A program made the position numbers and the translations under genes. A stretch of 7,501 nucleotides of DNA. It comes from Anaerolineales bacterium (GTDB lineage Bacteria; Chloroflexota; Anaerolineae; Anaerolineales; UBA6663). The DNA lies in contig JAEURM010000090.1 of assembly GCA_016789245.1 (NCBI GenBank), positions 1-7,501 on the forward strand. The letters run 5' to 3'. Positions 1-5,609 of the stretch are shown one piece after another; the stretch's first letter is position 1, and every line of letters starts with the position of its first letter. The notes under the pieces are model-generated. The model was not told the DNA's origin and did not search any database. It was given only the letters and a program-made list of their open reading frames with translations.

Positions 1-99
1 AAGCGCCTAAAGCCAGAAGAGATGGAACAGATTTTGCGTGACCAATATCTCAAAATCAATCAGCGCAAACTACAAGAGCATATTCATGAGTTGGGGTAA
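1..99 (+). CDS. C-terminal end of an unidentified protein (5' end outside window)
   Basis: Frame 1 is open from the left edge to a TAA at 97-99 and gives 32 residues, rich in Lys, Glu and Gln and probably helical (ending HIHELG). It is very likely the end of a real gene, because the spacer that follows holds a strong terminator correctly placed for a plus-strand transcript. The fragment carries no motif I recognise, so no function is offered. It converges on rpmF, which lies on the opposite strand beyond the shared terminator. Confidence 0.6.
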   Translation, partial: KRLKPEEMEQILRDQYLKINQRKLQEHIHELG

Positions 100-108
100 T
101 CTTCGGTT

Positions 109-225
109 CGGGCTAAAGCCATCCCTTAGTTTGTGAAAGCCCCGGTGGGGCTACATTCTAGCCCGAAGGGCCTGCCCCGAGCTTGACGACGGGGCTTCCA
201 CGTTCTCAGCAAGGGCTTTAGCCCG
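109..225. repeat. Palindrome-rich intergenic element (REP/BIME-like)
   Basis: A perfect 12-nt inverted repeat (CGGGCTAAAGCC at 109-120, its reverse complement at 214-225) flanks three smaller hairpins. These are AGCCCC-GGT-GGGGCT at 138-152, GCCC-GAA-GGGC at 161-171, and GCCCCG/CGGGGC at 174-179 and 190-195. Such nested GC-rich palindromes between convergent genes resemble repetitive extragenic palindromes. A related core (AGCCCGCGAAGGGCT) recurs at 7032-7046. No transposase is present. Whether the element is repeated genome-wide cannot be seen from one window. Confidence 0.55.
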
Positions 226-235
226 CGCGGAAACA

Positions 236-268
236 AAAAGAACTGGCTTTGCGGCCAGTTCTTTTTTT
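236..268. terminator. Bidirectional rho-independent terminator
   Basis: A 12-bp perfect stem pairs 236-247 with 254-265 around a 6-nt loop (TTTGCG). It has an A-tract on the left and a run of seven T on the right (262-268), so it can end transcripts from either side. It lies between the plus-strand gene ending at 99 and the minus-strand rpmF, and probably serves both. Confidence 0.9.
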
Positions 269-289
269 ACGCAATACGAACTACGTCAA

Positions 290-481
290 CTATTTGCTAT
301 CTTTTTTCTGCGCTACAACTTCTTTACCGTCATAGAAGCCACAGGACGGACAGACGGTGTGCGCTAAGTGCTTCTCACCGCAGTTGGAGCAAGCCACAAT
401 GGTGCGCGCTGTTAAAGCATCATGCGCGCGGCGGCGGTCACGGCGGCCTTTGGAGTGTTTGCGTTTGGGATGTGGGGGCAT
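290..481 (-). CDS. rpmF: Large ribosomal subunit protein bL32
   Basis: This 63-residue protein of the 50S subunit has the full bL32 layout. A basic N-terminus (MPPHPKRKHSKGRRDRRR) is the rRNA-binding tail, and a zinc ribbon of two CxxC pairs follows (C31/C34 and C44/C47). All four zinc ligands are present, so this is the zinc-dependent form. Length is normal for the family. The ATG at 481 fits the canonical N-terminus. The purine-rich AAGGAAAAG at 499-491 sits rather far upstream for a Shine-Dalgarno site, so initiation may use the weaker AAGAAG just after it. The gene has its own promoter at 614-586 and a leader of about 100 nt. The upstream neighbour is a SepIVA-like gene; the DUF177 (YceD) gene that often precedes rpmF is absent. 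Confidence 0.96.
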   Translation of the reverse strand: MPPHPKRKHSKGRRDRRRAHDALTARTIVACSNCGEKHLAHTVCPSCGFYDGKEVVAQKKDSK

Positions 482-580
482 GGCGTTCTTCTTTTCCTTA
501 TCTAACTAGCACCTGAGCAAACTCACCGGTCTGCCCACAGAGTTACGAAACAAATGCCTGCTGATGTGGCAGGCAACTGG
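482..580 (-). promoter_or_regulatory. Folded 5' leader of rpmF
   Basis: The predicted transcript starts near 580 and runs about 100 nt before the rpmF ATG. It begins with a 7-bp hairpin (TGCCTGC/GCAGGCA, 575-555, 7-nt loop) followed by TTTGTTTC. A second hairpin at 530-511 pairs ACC with GGT and TGAG with CTCA, with a GG bulge and a TTTG loop. Two hairpins in the leader of a ribosomal protein gene would suit autoregulation or attenuation, but that is inference. No known riboswitch or ribosomal-protein leader family was recognised. Confidence 0.4.
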
Positions 581-585
581 GCGGC

Positions 586-614
586 ATTATACGAAGGCGC
601 TGGAGGCGTGTCAA
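586..614 (-). promoter_or_regulatory. Perfect consensus sigma-70 type promoter of rpmF
   Basis: On the minus strand, TTGACA (614-609) and TATAAT (591-586) are separated by exactly 17 bp (608-592). All twelve consensus bases match. The -35 box lies 18 bp past the stop codon of the SepIVA-like gene, so rpmF can be transcribed strongly and independently of that gene. The start point is expected near 578-580. Confidence 0.85.
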
Positions 615-632
615 GGTAAGCGCCGCCGGGGC

Positions 633-1100
633 TTATTCCGTTAACTCCGGCTGGCCTTTATCGGCCCGCAGTTTATTCATGCCGTTGCGGATTTGGTTGA
701 GCGATTTGGCCGTTTCGGCTTCCAAGCGCGTCAGCACATCCAGCACATAATCATCCGCATCGGCGCGGATGCCGTCGGCATCATCTTCGGCTTGCCGCAT
801 CACATCTTGCGCGCGCAATTTGGCCTGCTCCACCAACGTTTCCCGCTCCACCAATTGCGTGGCTTTTTCCTGCGCTAACTGCACGGTGCGCTGGGCTTCT
901 TCCTGCGCCTGCGCCAAAATTTTATCCCGCTGATTGAGAATTTGCTGAGCCTTCTTCACTTCATCAGGAATTGAGACGCGCATCTGGTCAATCAACTCCA
1001 GCACTCGGTCTTCATCCACGGCCAGCTTACGCGTCAGCGGAATAGGCCGTCCATCATTGAATACTTCCTCGAGCCGATCAACTAAGTGCAAAATATCCAT
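633..1100 (-). CDS. SepIVA/DivIVA-like coiled-coil protein
   Basis: This is a 155-residue, highly charged, soluble protein with no signal peptide or membrane segment. Residues 1-16 form a short helix. Residues 17-47 (GRPIPLTRKLAVDEDRVLELID onward) are a conserved block typical of the actinobacterial SepIVA-type family. From about 47 to 140 it is a long alanine/glutamate/glutamine-rich coiled coil. Mycobacterial SepIVA is a septum-associated protein needed for division, and its gene also lies near rpmF, so both sequence and position agree. A role in division or envelope growth here is inference. Automated pipelines often label such proteins 'ATP synthase subunit b-like' because of the coiled coil, but there is no membrane anchor to support that. 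The ATG at 1100 has a GAGAG ribosome-binding site about 6 nt upstream and begins the conserved N-terminus (MDILHLVDRLEE). It is transcribed toward rpmF. Confidence 0.75.
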   Translation of the reverse strand: MDILHLVDRLEEVFNDGRPIPLTRKLAVDEDRVLELIDQMRVSIPDEVKKAQQILNQRDKILAQAQEEAQRTVQLAQEKATQLVERETLVEQAKLRAQDVMRQAEDDADGIRADADDYVLDVLTRLEAETAKSLNQIRNGMNKLRADKGQPELTE

Positions 1101-1290
1101 ACGGTTCTCTCAGTGAGCGAATTACCGTAAAGATACACTGATTATGGCGTGGGCGCAATTGGCGCCCCCGTTACAAAAAAACACCCCACACGGCGGTGTT
1201 AGGCCGAACCATCCGGCCAAATCGTCTGAAACTAGGCGAAAATCTGACGCTGAAGGCCTCAGTATGTTAAACTTTAAATAGCCACGTTTT
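1101..1290. other. Divergent intergenic region with promoters for both directions
   Basis: This 190-bp gap separates two divergent genes and must contain both start regions, but no clear promoter is seen. For the minus strand, TATCTT (1135-1130) with TTGCGC (1158-1153) at 17 bp, or an isolated CATAAT (1146-1141), are weak candidates. For the plus strand, CTGACG (1244-1249) sits 17 bp before TTAAAC (1267-1272). Small palindromes are present: GGGCGC/GCGCCC (1151-1167), AACACC/GGTGTT around 1179-1200, and GGCCG/CGGCC (1202-1218). Any of these could be an operator; none matches a known site. Confidence 0.35.
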
Positions 1291-3756
1291 ATGCCCACGC
1301 TTGCCAATCCTTACCTAAATTTTGAATTTGACCCGAACACCGCGCTGTGGAGTTTGCGCCAGCCGGGCCGCGAATGGCCCACGCTAGAAAATGTGCGCGG
1401 CGGCGTACAGTGGCGTGATGCGCTGGGCGTGCGGCACAATTGGGAAGGCCGCGTGCGCGAGGTGGGCGTGGCCGTGGCGCAAGCAGATACTTCCCCACAC
1501 GGCCCCCTCACCTTGCTCACGGCCGTGCTCACACCCGCGCCCCAACGTTTGCCCATCACCGGCTTGCTGGGCGGCGGCGCTCAGCTACAAATTACGCTGG
1601 AATTTGCCCTGCCGCATCATTATCCATTCTTGCTCTGGCGCTTCCGCGTGCAAAACCTCGGCCTGCAAACCATCGCTCTGCTGGATTCAGAACTAGCGCA
1701 CATTGGCTCACGCTTTGGCCCGCTTCAATTCTCCAATAACCAATCCTCCTACTTGCGGCTCCATCCAGAAGCGCAAGACTTAGCCTTTTATTCCAACGGC
1801 TATCAATCTTGGTCTTTCACCGGCGCACTGCAATCTGGCATGCGCCACCCGCTCAACCGCACCAAAGCGTTTGATGGCCCCAAGTTCTTCAACCTGCGTA
1901 ACCCGGTGGTGGATAGTTTGGGGCACTTCACCAGCGATATGTTTGCGGTGGTGGGCGATACGGCGCATAACGTGGGGCTGGTGCTGGGCTTTACGGCGCA
2001 GAGAGAGCAATTTGGCCTGATTGAAAGTTTGCTGATTGATGCGCGTGCGCCGTTTCTGCGCCTAACGGCCCATGGCGATGGTGTGCCATTAGCCTCCGGC
2101 GAAGCGCGTGAGACCGATTGGGCATACGTGCAGTTTATTGAGCCCAACGGCGCTGACCCGTTGGCCGAATACTTGGAAGCTGTGGCACGGGAAAATAACG
2201 CGCGTGTGCCCGCACATACGCCGGTGGGCTGGTGCTCGTGGTATCACTACTTTGATAAAGTCACCGAAGCAAATGTGGTAAATAACGTGGCCGCCATCAC
2301 TCAAGAACGAGAACGCCTGCCGCTCGATTTTGTACAGGTTGATGATGGCTTTCAGGCGCAGGTGGGTGATTGGTTTAATACCAAGCCCACCTTTGCCAGC
2401 GGCTTACCGTGGCTCACCGCCCACATTCGCCAGAGCGGTTTAACGCCCGGCTTATGGCTCGCGCCATACATTGTCCGCTCTGATGCGCAACTGAACCGCT
2501 TACAGCCCGAATGGTTTTTGCGAGACCGCCGCCGCCAACGCGTGAATGCTGGCCTTAACTGGTTCCGCTGGTGTTACGCGCTAGATCCCACTCACCCCGG
2601 CGTGCGTGAACATACTCACCGCTTGATTCATACGGCGGTAAACGAGTGGGGGTTCCCCTATCTCAAACTCGATTTTTTGTACGCCGCCGCCCTGCCCGCG
2701 CAACGCTACAACCCACAGCTCACGCGTGCCCAAGCCATGCGCCTCGCATTACAAGATATTCGGGATGCGGCCGGTGATGAAACATTTTTGCTCGGCTGTG
2801 GTTGCCCGCTAGGCCCGGCCATTGGTTTGATGGATGGCATGCGCATCAGCACTGATGTGGCCCCCAACTGGCACCCAGAACTTTTAACGCCCCGCTTTAG
2901 CCGCTGGCTAGAAGATGATTTTGCCTTCGTCAGCGCCCGCAACGCCATTCAGAACATCATCAGCCGCGTGGCCCTGCACCGCCGCTGGTGGCTGAATGAC
3001 CCGGATTGTTTACTGGTGCGAGACCGTGATACGCGGCTGACCGAAGCCGAAGTGCAAACGCTAGCCAGCGTCATCGGCCTCTCCGGTGGCATGTTCCTCG
3101 TCTCAGATGATATGAGCCAACTCAACCCGGCGCGTCACCGTTACATCAGCGCGCTTTTGCCCGTGCTAAATGTGCGCCCACGGGTGCCCGGCTGGCTGAA
3201 TGAACGTGTGCCGAACCTCATTACCCTGCCACTCAGCAATGCGGCGGGCAACTGGTTGGTGGTGGGCCTTTTTAATTGGGACGATGCACCACGCGCCCTT
3301 ACCGTTGATTGGGCCGAGTTAGATTTAGAAGCGGGTACGTACTGGTGTGCCGATTTTTGGCACGAAACTATTGACTACGTGGAAACTTCCGCACCATTGG
3401 TGACCAGCTTGATTCCGCCGCACGGCGTACGTTTATGGGCGTTGCGTTCAAATTCTCATCCCTCTCCCCACGGGAGAGGGGCCGGGGGTGAGGGTGCGCG
3501 GCCCATGTTAGTGGCCTCCACCTTTCACTTCTCCCAAGGCGGCGAGATTGCGGCGTGGGAATTTGAAGGCCAGCATTTACGCTTCACGGTGGGGTTAGGC
3601 CGCGTGGCCACCGGCACTGTGCATTTGGCCCTGCCCGCCGCGCCGCGCACCGTTAGCGTGGATGGCCAAACCACCTCCGCCGAGCGTACGCCGCTGGGAC
3701 TGTACGCACTCACGTTCACTGTTCACCATTCCGCCACCGTACAAATTTCTTTCTGA
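1291..3756 (+). CDS. Alpha-galactosidase, glycoside hydrolase family 36
   Basis: This 821-residue enzyme is predicted to hydrolyse alpha-1,6-linked galactose from oligosaccharides such as melibiose and raffinose. It has no signal peptide, so it probably acts in the cytoplasm on imported sugars. An N-terminal beta-supersandwich (about 1-300) precedes the (beta/alpha)8 barrel (about 305-600). The barrel opens with GWCSWYHYF (313-321), followed by QVDDGFQ (349-355) and GLWLAPY (387-393). The nucleophile is D461 in LKLDF, and the acid/base is D522 in RISTD. Their 61-residue separation is close to that in characterised GH36 enzymes. A C-terminal sandwich and a further beta-rich tail (739-821) follow. 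An in-frame palindromic repeat encodes residues about 720-738 between these parts and makes the protein longer than most relatives. There is no Shine-Dalgarno sequence before the ATG, so it may be translated from a leaderless or very short-leader message. No transporter or sugar regulator gene lies beside it. Exact substrate is not certain. Confidence 0.9.
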   Translation: MPTLANPYLNFEFDPNTALWSLRQPGREWPTLENVRGGVQWRDALGVRHNWEGRVREVGVAVAQADTSPHGPLTLLTAVLTPAPQRLPITGLLGGGAQLQITLEFALPHHYPFLLWRFRVQNLGLQTIALLDSELAHIGSRFGPLQFSNNQSSYLRLHPEAQDLAFYSNGYQSWSFTGALQSGMRHPLNRTKAFDGPKFFNLRNPVVDSLGHFTSDMFAVVGDTAHNVGLVLGFTAQREQFGLIESLLIDARAPFLRLTAHGDGVPLASGEARETDWAYVQFIEPNGADPLAEYLEAVARENNARVPAHTPVGWCSWYHYFDKVTEANVVNNVAAITQERERLPLDFVQVDDGFQAQVGDWFNTKPTFASGLPWLTAHIRQSGLTPGLWLAPYIVRSDAQLNRLQPEWFLRDRRRQRVNAGLNWFRWCYALDPTHPGVREHTHRLIHTAVNEWGFPYLKLDFLYAAALPAQRYNPQLTRAQAMRLALQDIRDAAGDETFLLGCGCPLGPAIGLMDGMRISTDVAPNWHPELLTPRFSRWLEDDFAFVSARNAIQNIISRVALHRRWWLNDPDCLLVRDRDTRLTEAEVQTLASVIGLSGGMFLVSDDMSQLNPARHRYISALLPVLNVRPRVPGWLNERVPNLITLPLSNAAGNWLVVGLFNWDDAPRALTVDWAELDLEAGTYWCADFWHETIDYVETSAPLVTSLIPPHGVRLWALRSNSHPSPHGRGAGGEGARPMLVASTFHFSQGGEIAAWEFEGQHLRFTVGLGRVATGTVHLALPAAPRTVSVDGQTTSAERTPLGLYALTFTVHHSATVQISF
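3460..3494 (+). repeat. Palindromic repeat inserted in frame in the galactosidase gene
   Basis: CCCTCTCCC (3460-3468) and GGGAGAGGG (3472-3480) form a perfect 9-bp stem with a 3-nt loop. They are followed by GGGG-TGAGGG (3485-3494), which can pair alternatively with the first arm. This is the widespread 'CCCTCTCCC...GGGTGAGGG' type of bacterial palindrome, normally found between genes. Here it is translated without a stop as PSPHGRGAGGEG (724-735). The low-complexity stretch sits exactly at the junction between the beta-sandwich ending in GVRLWALR and the C-terminal module starting at M739. Confidence 0.75.
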
Positions 3757-3823
3757 CGATACAATTTTCCAGCCTAGACTTTTTACGTGCTTGATAACAT
3801 TCAGCAACTTTCAGGAGTAAAAC

Positions 3824-4282
3824 ATGACGCTAAAAATTGGAGACGCCGCGCCGGACTTTGCCCTGCCGGATGAAAACGGCCAAGTGGTGAAGCTCTCCGC
3901 CTTGCGCGGCCAGCGTGTGGTGGTGTACTTTTACGGCAAAGATGATACCCCCGGCTGAACTAAACAAGCCTGCGGCTTCCGTGATAATTATGAAGCCATT
4001 ACCGAAAAGAACGCCGTTGTGATTGGCATTAGCCCAGATGGGGCTAAGAGCCACCAAAAGTTCAAAACCAAATACAACCTGCCCTTTGTCATCGTTTCAG
4101 ATGAAGACCACGGCGTGGCCGAGCAATATGGCGTGTGGGCCGAGAAAAGTTTTATGGGCCGCCAGTATTGGGGCAACGTGCGCTCGCACTTCATTGTGGA
4201 TGAGAAAGGCGTCTTAGCGGATGTGCGCGTGGATATTAAGCCCGATGAAAGCGTGCGGCTGGCGTTGGAGACGTTGAAATAA
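3824..4282 (+). CDS. bcp: Selenocysteine-containing peroxiredoxin, BCP/PrxQ type (UGA read through)
   Basis: This thiol (here selenol) peroxidase reduces H2O2 and organic hydroperoxides, with electrons from thioredoxin or a similar donor. The ATG at 3824 has an AGGAG site at 3813-3817, 6 nt upstream. The frame is open to TAA at 4280-4282 except for one TGA at 3956-3958, giving 152 residues, close to E. coli Bcp (156). The TGA is codon 45, in the active-site stretch YFYGKDDTPG-U-TKQACGF. That is exactly where Bcp has its peroxidatic Cys45, and the resolving Cys50 is kept. Sequence on both sides is intact and family-like, including T42, the conserved Arg (R120, in WGNVRSHFIVD) and the C-terminal helix. 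UGA stops other genes here, so this is not a changed code. A hairpin just downstream supports selenocysteine insertion. One oddity is that the Pro of the Prx PxxxTxxC motif is Gly38. A TGC-to-TGA error or decayed gene is the main alternative. The selA/B/C/D genes are not in this window. Confidence 0.85.
3956..3997 (+). promoter_or_regulatory. Recoded UGA and candidate bacterial SECIS hairpin
   Basis: The UGA (3956-3958) is followed by two mutually exclusive hairpins. The first pairs GGCUUC (3974-3979) with GAAGCC (3992-3997) around a 12-nt loop starting CGUG. That loop begins 21 nt after the UGA and has a G at its second position, which fits the known bacterial SECIS layout (stem-loop inside the coding region just after UGA, G near the start of the apical loop). 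The second pairs AAGCC (3966-3970) with GGCUU (3974-3978) around a UGC loop. The call is by eye, without an energy calculation. Confidence 0.6.
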
Positions 4283-4303
4283 CTGCGTGAACCTTGGGGA
4301 GCT

Positions 4304-4386
4304 TCGGCAATTCATCCGCCTTCTACACCAGCCGGATATGAATGGCCCGTGCTAGAGAAATGCCGACTGGTAGTGTGATACACTAC
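4304..4386 (+). ncRNA. Possible structured RNA between prx and the CarD-like gene
   Basis: Several helices stack in this gene-free stretch. TCGGCA (4304-4309) can pair with TGCCGA (4361-4366). Immediately inside, ATTCATCCG (4310-4318) pairs with CGGAT-AT-GAAT (4333-4343) with a 2-nt bulge. Just outside is a perfect 7-bp palindrome, GTAGTGT-GAT-ACACTAC (4370-4386). The strong terminator at 4419-4454 closes the region. It could be the 3' UTR of the peroxiredoxin message, a small RNA released from it, or chance pairing. It matches no riboswitch or tRNA that I recognise, and no clear promoter precedes it. The 17-bp palindrome could also be a protein operator. Confidence 0.3.
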
Positions 4387-4418
4387 TGTTCTTGCACGAT
4401 TAGGATTTAGACGTACAC

Positions 4419-4454
4419 AGCCGCTAGACCCTTTGTTGGGTTAGCGGCTTTTTT
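4419..4454 (+). terminator. Rho-independent terminator after the peroxiredoxin gene
   Basis: AGCCGCTA (4419-4426) pairs with TAGCGGCT (4442-4449), and ACCC (4428-4431) with GGGT (4438-4441), around a TTTGTT loop with G4427 bulged. Six T (4449-4454) follow. There is no matching T-tract on the other strand, so it acts on plus-strand transcripts only. It separates the peroxiredoxin gene and the stretch behind it from the CarD-like gene. Confidence 0.9.
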
Positions 4455-4539
4455 GGACGCAACCGTTGGGGTTGTGCTTCAGCAATGGCCTTCTGCCGAA
4501 CGCAAATTAAGCGGCTAACAGCGCGAGATTGGAAGCAAT

Positions 4540-5055
4540 ATGCAATTTAAAATTGGTGATTACGTTGTTCACGCCCAGTTTGGCATAGGCCAAGTGGTGG
4601 AGATTGAAGAAAAACAATTTGCCGGTGAAGCCGCGCGGCTGTTCTACGCTGTGGCCATGGAGCGCAGTACCGTCTGGGTTCCGGTCACTACAGACCCATC
4701 GGCCAATCTACGGTCTTTGGTTACCAGAAAGCAACTCCCAGATTATCGTAATTTGCTTCGGAGCCGACCCGTCCCGCTCAACCCAGATCGGCGGCAACGG
4801 TCATTAGAATTGACGGGCCGGCTTCGGCAGGGTTCGTTTGCCATCCACTGTGAAGTTATTCGGGATTTATCTGCCTTGGGCTGGCCCAAAGCGCTGAGCA
4901 GTGCGGATAACACCCTATTAAACCGGGCGCAAGAGGCCATTTGCCAAGAGTGGGCCAAGGCCACTGGTCAATCAATATTGGAAATTTCTCAGGAAGTTAC
5001 CGCGTTGCTCCAAGAAGGCCGCCGCTTGTACTACGTTCCAGCCCCGAGCGGCTAA
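4540..5055 (+). CDS. CarD/CdnL-family RNA polymerase-binding regulator
   Basis: This 171-residue cytoplasmic protein has the CarD/CdnL/TRCF two-domain plan. Residues 1 to about 65 form the beta-rich RNA polymerase-interacting domain, starting with the hallmark FKIGDYVVHAQFGIGQVVEIEE. Residues about 90-160 form the helical DNA-contacting domain (RDLSALGWPKALSSAD, LLNRAQEAICQEW). In characterised members the N-terminal domain binds the RNA polymerase beta subunit and the C-terminal domain stabilises the open promoter complex, acting broadly rather than on one operon. Length fits (about 160-170). The ATG at 4540 has GGAAG at 4531-4535, and the motif begins at once, fixing the start. The 85 bp between the upstream terminator and the ATG must hold its promoter, but no good -35/-10 pair is visible. 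The gene converges on the GNAT gene, with 35 bp between their stops and no obvious terminator there. The C-terminal domain is more divergent than the N-terminal one. Confidence 0.85.
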   Translation: MQFKIGDYVVHAQFGIGQVVEIEEKQFAGEAARLFYAVAMERSTVWVPVTTDPSANLRSLVTRKQLPDYRNLLRSRPVPLNPDRRQRSLELTGRLRQGSFAIHCEVIRDLSALGWPKALSSADNTLLNRAQEAICQEWAKATGQSILEISQEVTALLQEGRRLYYVPAPSG

Positions 5056-5090
5056 CCTTAGAAAAGCTTCACACCTCGTTTGCATCCGCT

Positions 5091-5600
5091 TTAGCGTTTT
5101 TGCCGCAGGTGGTTGGCCAAGTGGGGCAGTTGCGCTTCTTCCAGCCGGCAGATACGCCACTCACTTAGCACTTTAGCGCCCAAGCCCTCATAAAAATCTA
5201 GCGCCAGTTGGTTCCAATCTAGCACTATCCATTCAAAACGCGCACACTGGTTTTCCACTGCTATTTGCGCCAAATATGCCATCAGCGCGCGCCCCACGCC
5301 TTGACTCCTGAACGCTGGCACTACAAACACATCATCCAGCCATAAACCGCGCCGCCCTACCATAGTGGCAAAAGTGAAGAAGTAAGTGACGTAGGCCACG
5401 GGTTCTGCGCCGCTGAAGGCTAGCAAAACGCGGGCGGCGGGCGCTTCGCCAAACAGCACGGCCCGCAGAGAATCTTCGGTGGCCGTAACCGGCAATTTTT
5501 CAAACGCCGCCATTTGGTGAATGAACTGTAAGAGCAGTGGCACATCCGCCACCGTTCCAGCGCGCACTTCAATTTCAAAATCTTTGCTAGTGAGTAGCAT
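5091..5600 (-). CDS. GNAT N-acetyltransferase, diamine/SSAT-like
   Basis: This 169-residue cytoplasmic enzyme transfers acetyl from acetyl-CoA to an amine. It reads through the GNAT fold in order: an N-terminal AGTVADVPLLLQFIHQMAAFEKL, the strands VAYVTYFFTF, motif A LWLDDVFVVPAFRSQGVGRAL (86-106) with the CoA pyrophosphate loop R98-x-Q-G-V-G103, and motif B VLDWNQLALDFYEGLGA (126-142), in which Y137 is the likely general acid. The MAxFEKL, yFFTF and VLDWN features are those of the spermidine/spermine N1-acetyltransferase-like branch, which also acts on diamines, thialysine or related small amines. The substrate here is unknown. It starts 9 nt after the stop of the lyase gene, and its likely ribosome-binding site (GGGGGAG) lies in the last codons of that gene. 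The two are therefore co-transcribed and possibly translationally coupled. Confidence 0.85.
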   Translation of the reverse strand: MLLTSKDFEIEVRAGTVADVPLLLQFIHQMAAFEKLPVTATEDSLRAVLFGEAPAARVLLAFSGAEPVAYVTYFFTFATMVGRRGLWLDDVFVVPAFRSQGVGRALMAYLAQIAVENQCARFEWIVLDWNQLALDFYEGLGAKVLSEWRICRLEEAQLPHLANHLRQKR

Positions 5601-5609
5601 AGCGAGAAT

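Noticed and set aside
1151..1167. GGGCGC/GCGCCC hairpin as a terminator
   Set aside because: No T-tract follows on either strand in the right place, and no gene ends there. It is more likely incidental or an operator.
1440..1739. Additional overlapping ORFs inside the GH36 gene on both strands
   Set aside because: They have shadow-frame composition rich in Arg, Pro and Ala or His, with no domain or start signal. The GH36 frame explains the region.
3824..4282. Peroxiredoxin as a pseudogene, or UGA read as Trp or Gly by a variant code
   Set aside because: The codon falls exactly on the catalytic residue, the rest of the gene is undamaged, and TGA ends the GH36 and lyase genes. Selenocysteine is the simplest reading, though a base error cannot be excluded.
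4019..4282. Separate short gene starting at an internal GTG
   Set aside because: It begins mid-fold in the peroxiredoxin, has no ribosome-binding site, and is the 3' part of the read-through frame.
4342..4410. 22-codon ORF (MARAREMPTG...) in the spacer after the peroxiredoxin
   Set aside because: There is no ribosome-binding site and no recognisable sequence. It overlaps the predicted RNA helices, and such short frames arise by chance.
4283..4420. tRNA gene, including tRNA-Sec
   Set aside because: No acceptor stem, T-arm motif (GGTTCRANNCC) or anticodon arm can be placed, despite the attractive context beside a selenoprotein.
5056..5090. Terminator between the convergent CarD-like and GNAT genes
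   Set aside because: Only a weak AAAGC/GCTTT pairing with a long loop is present, without a run of T.
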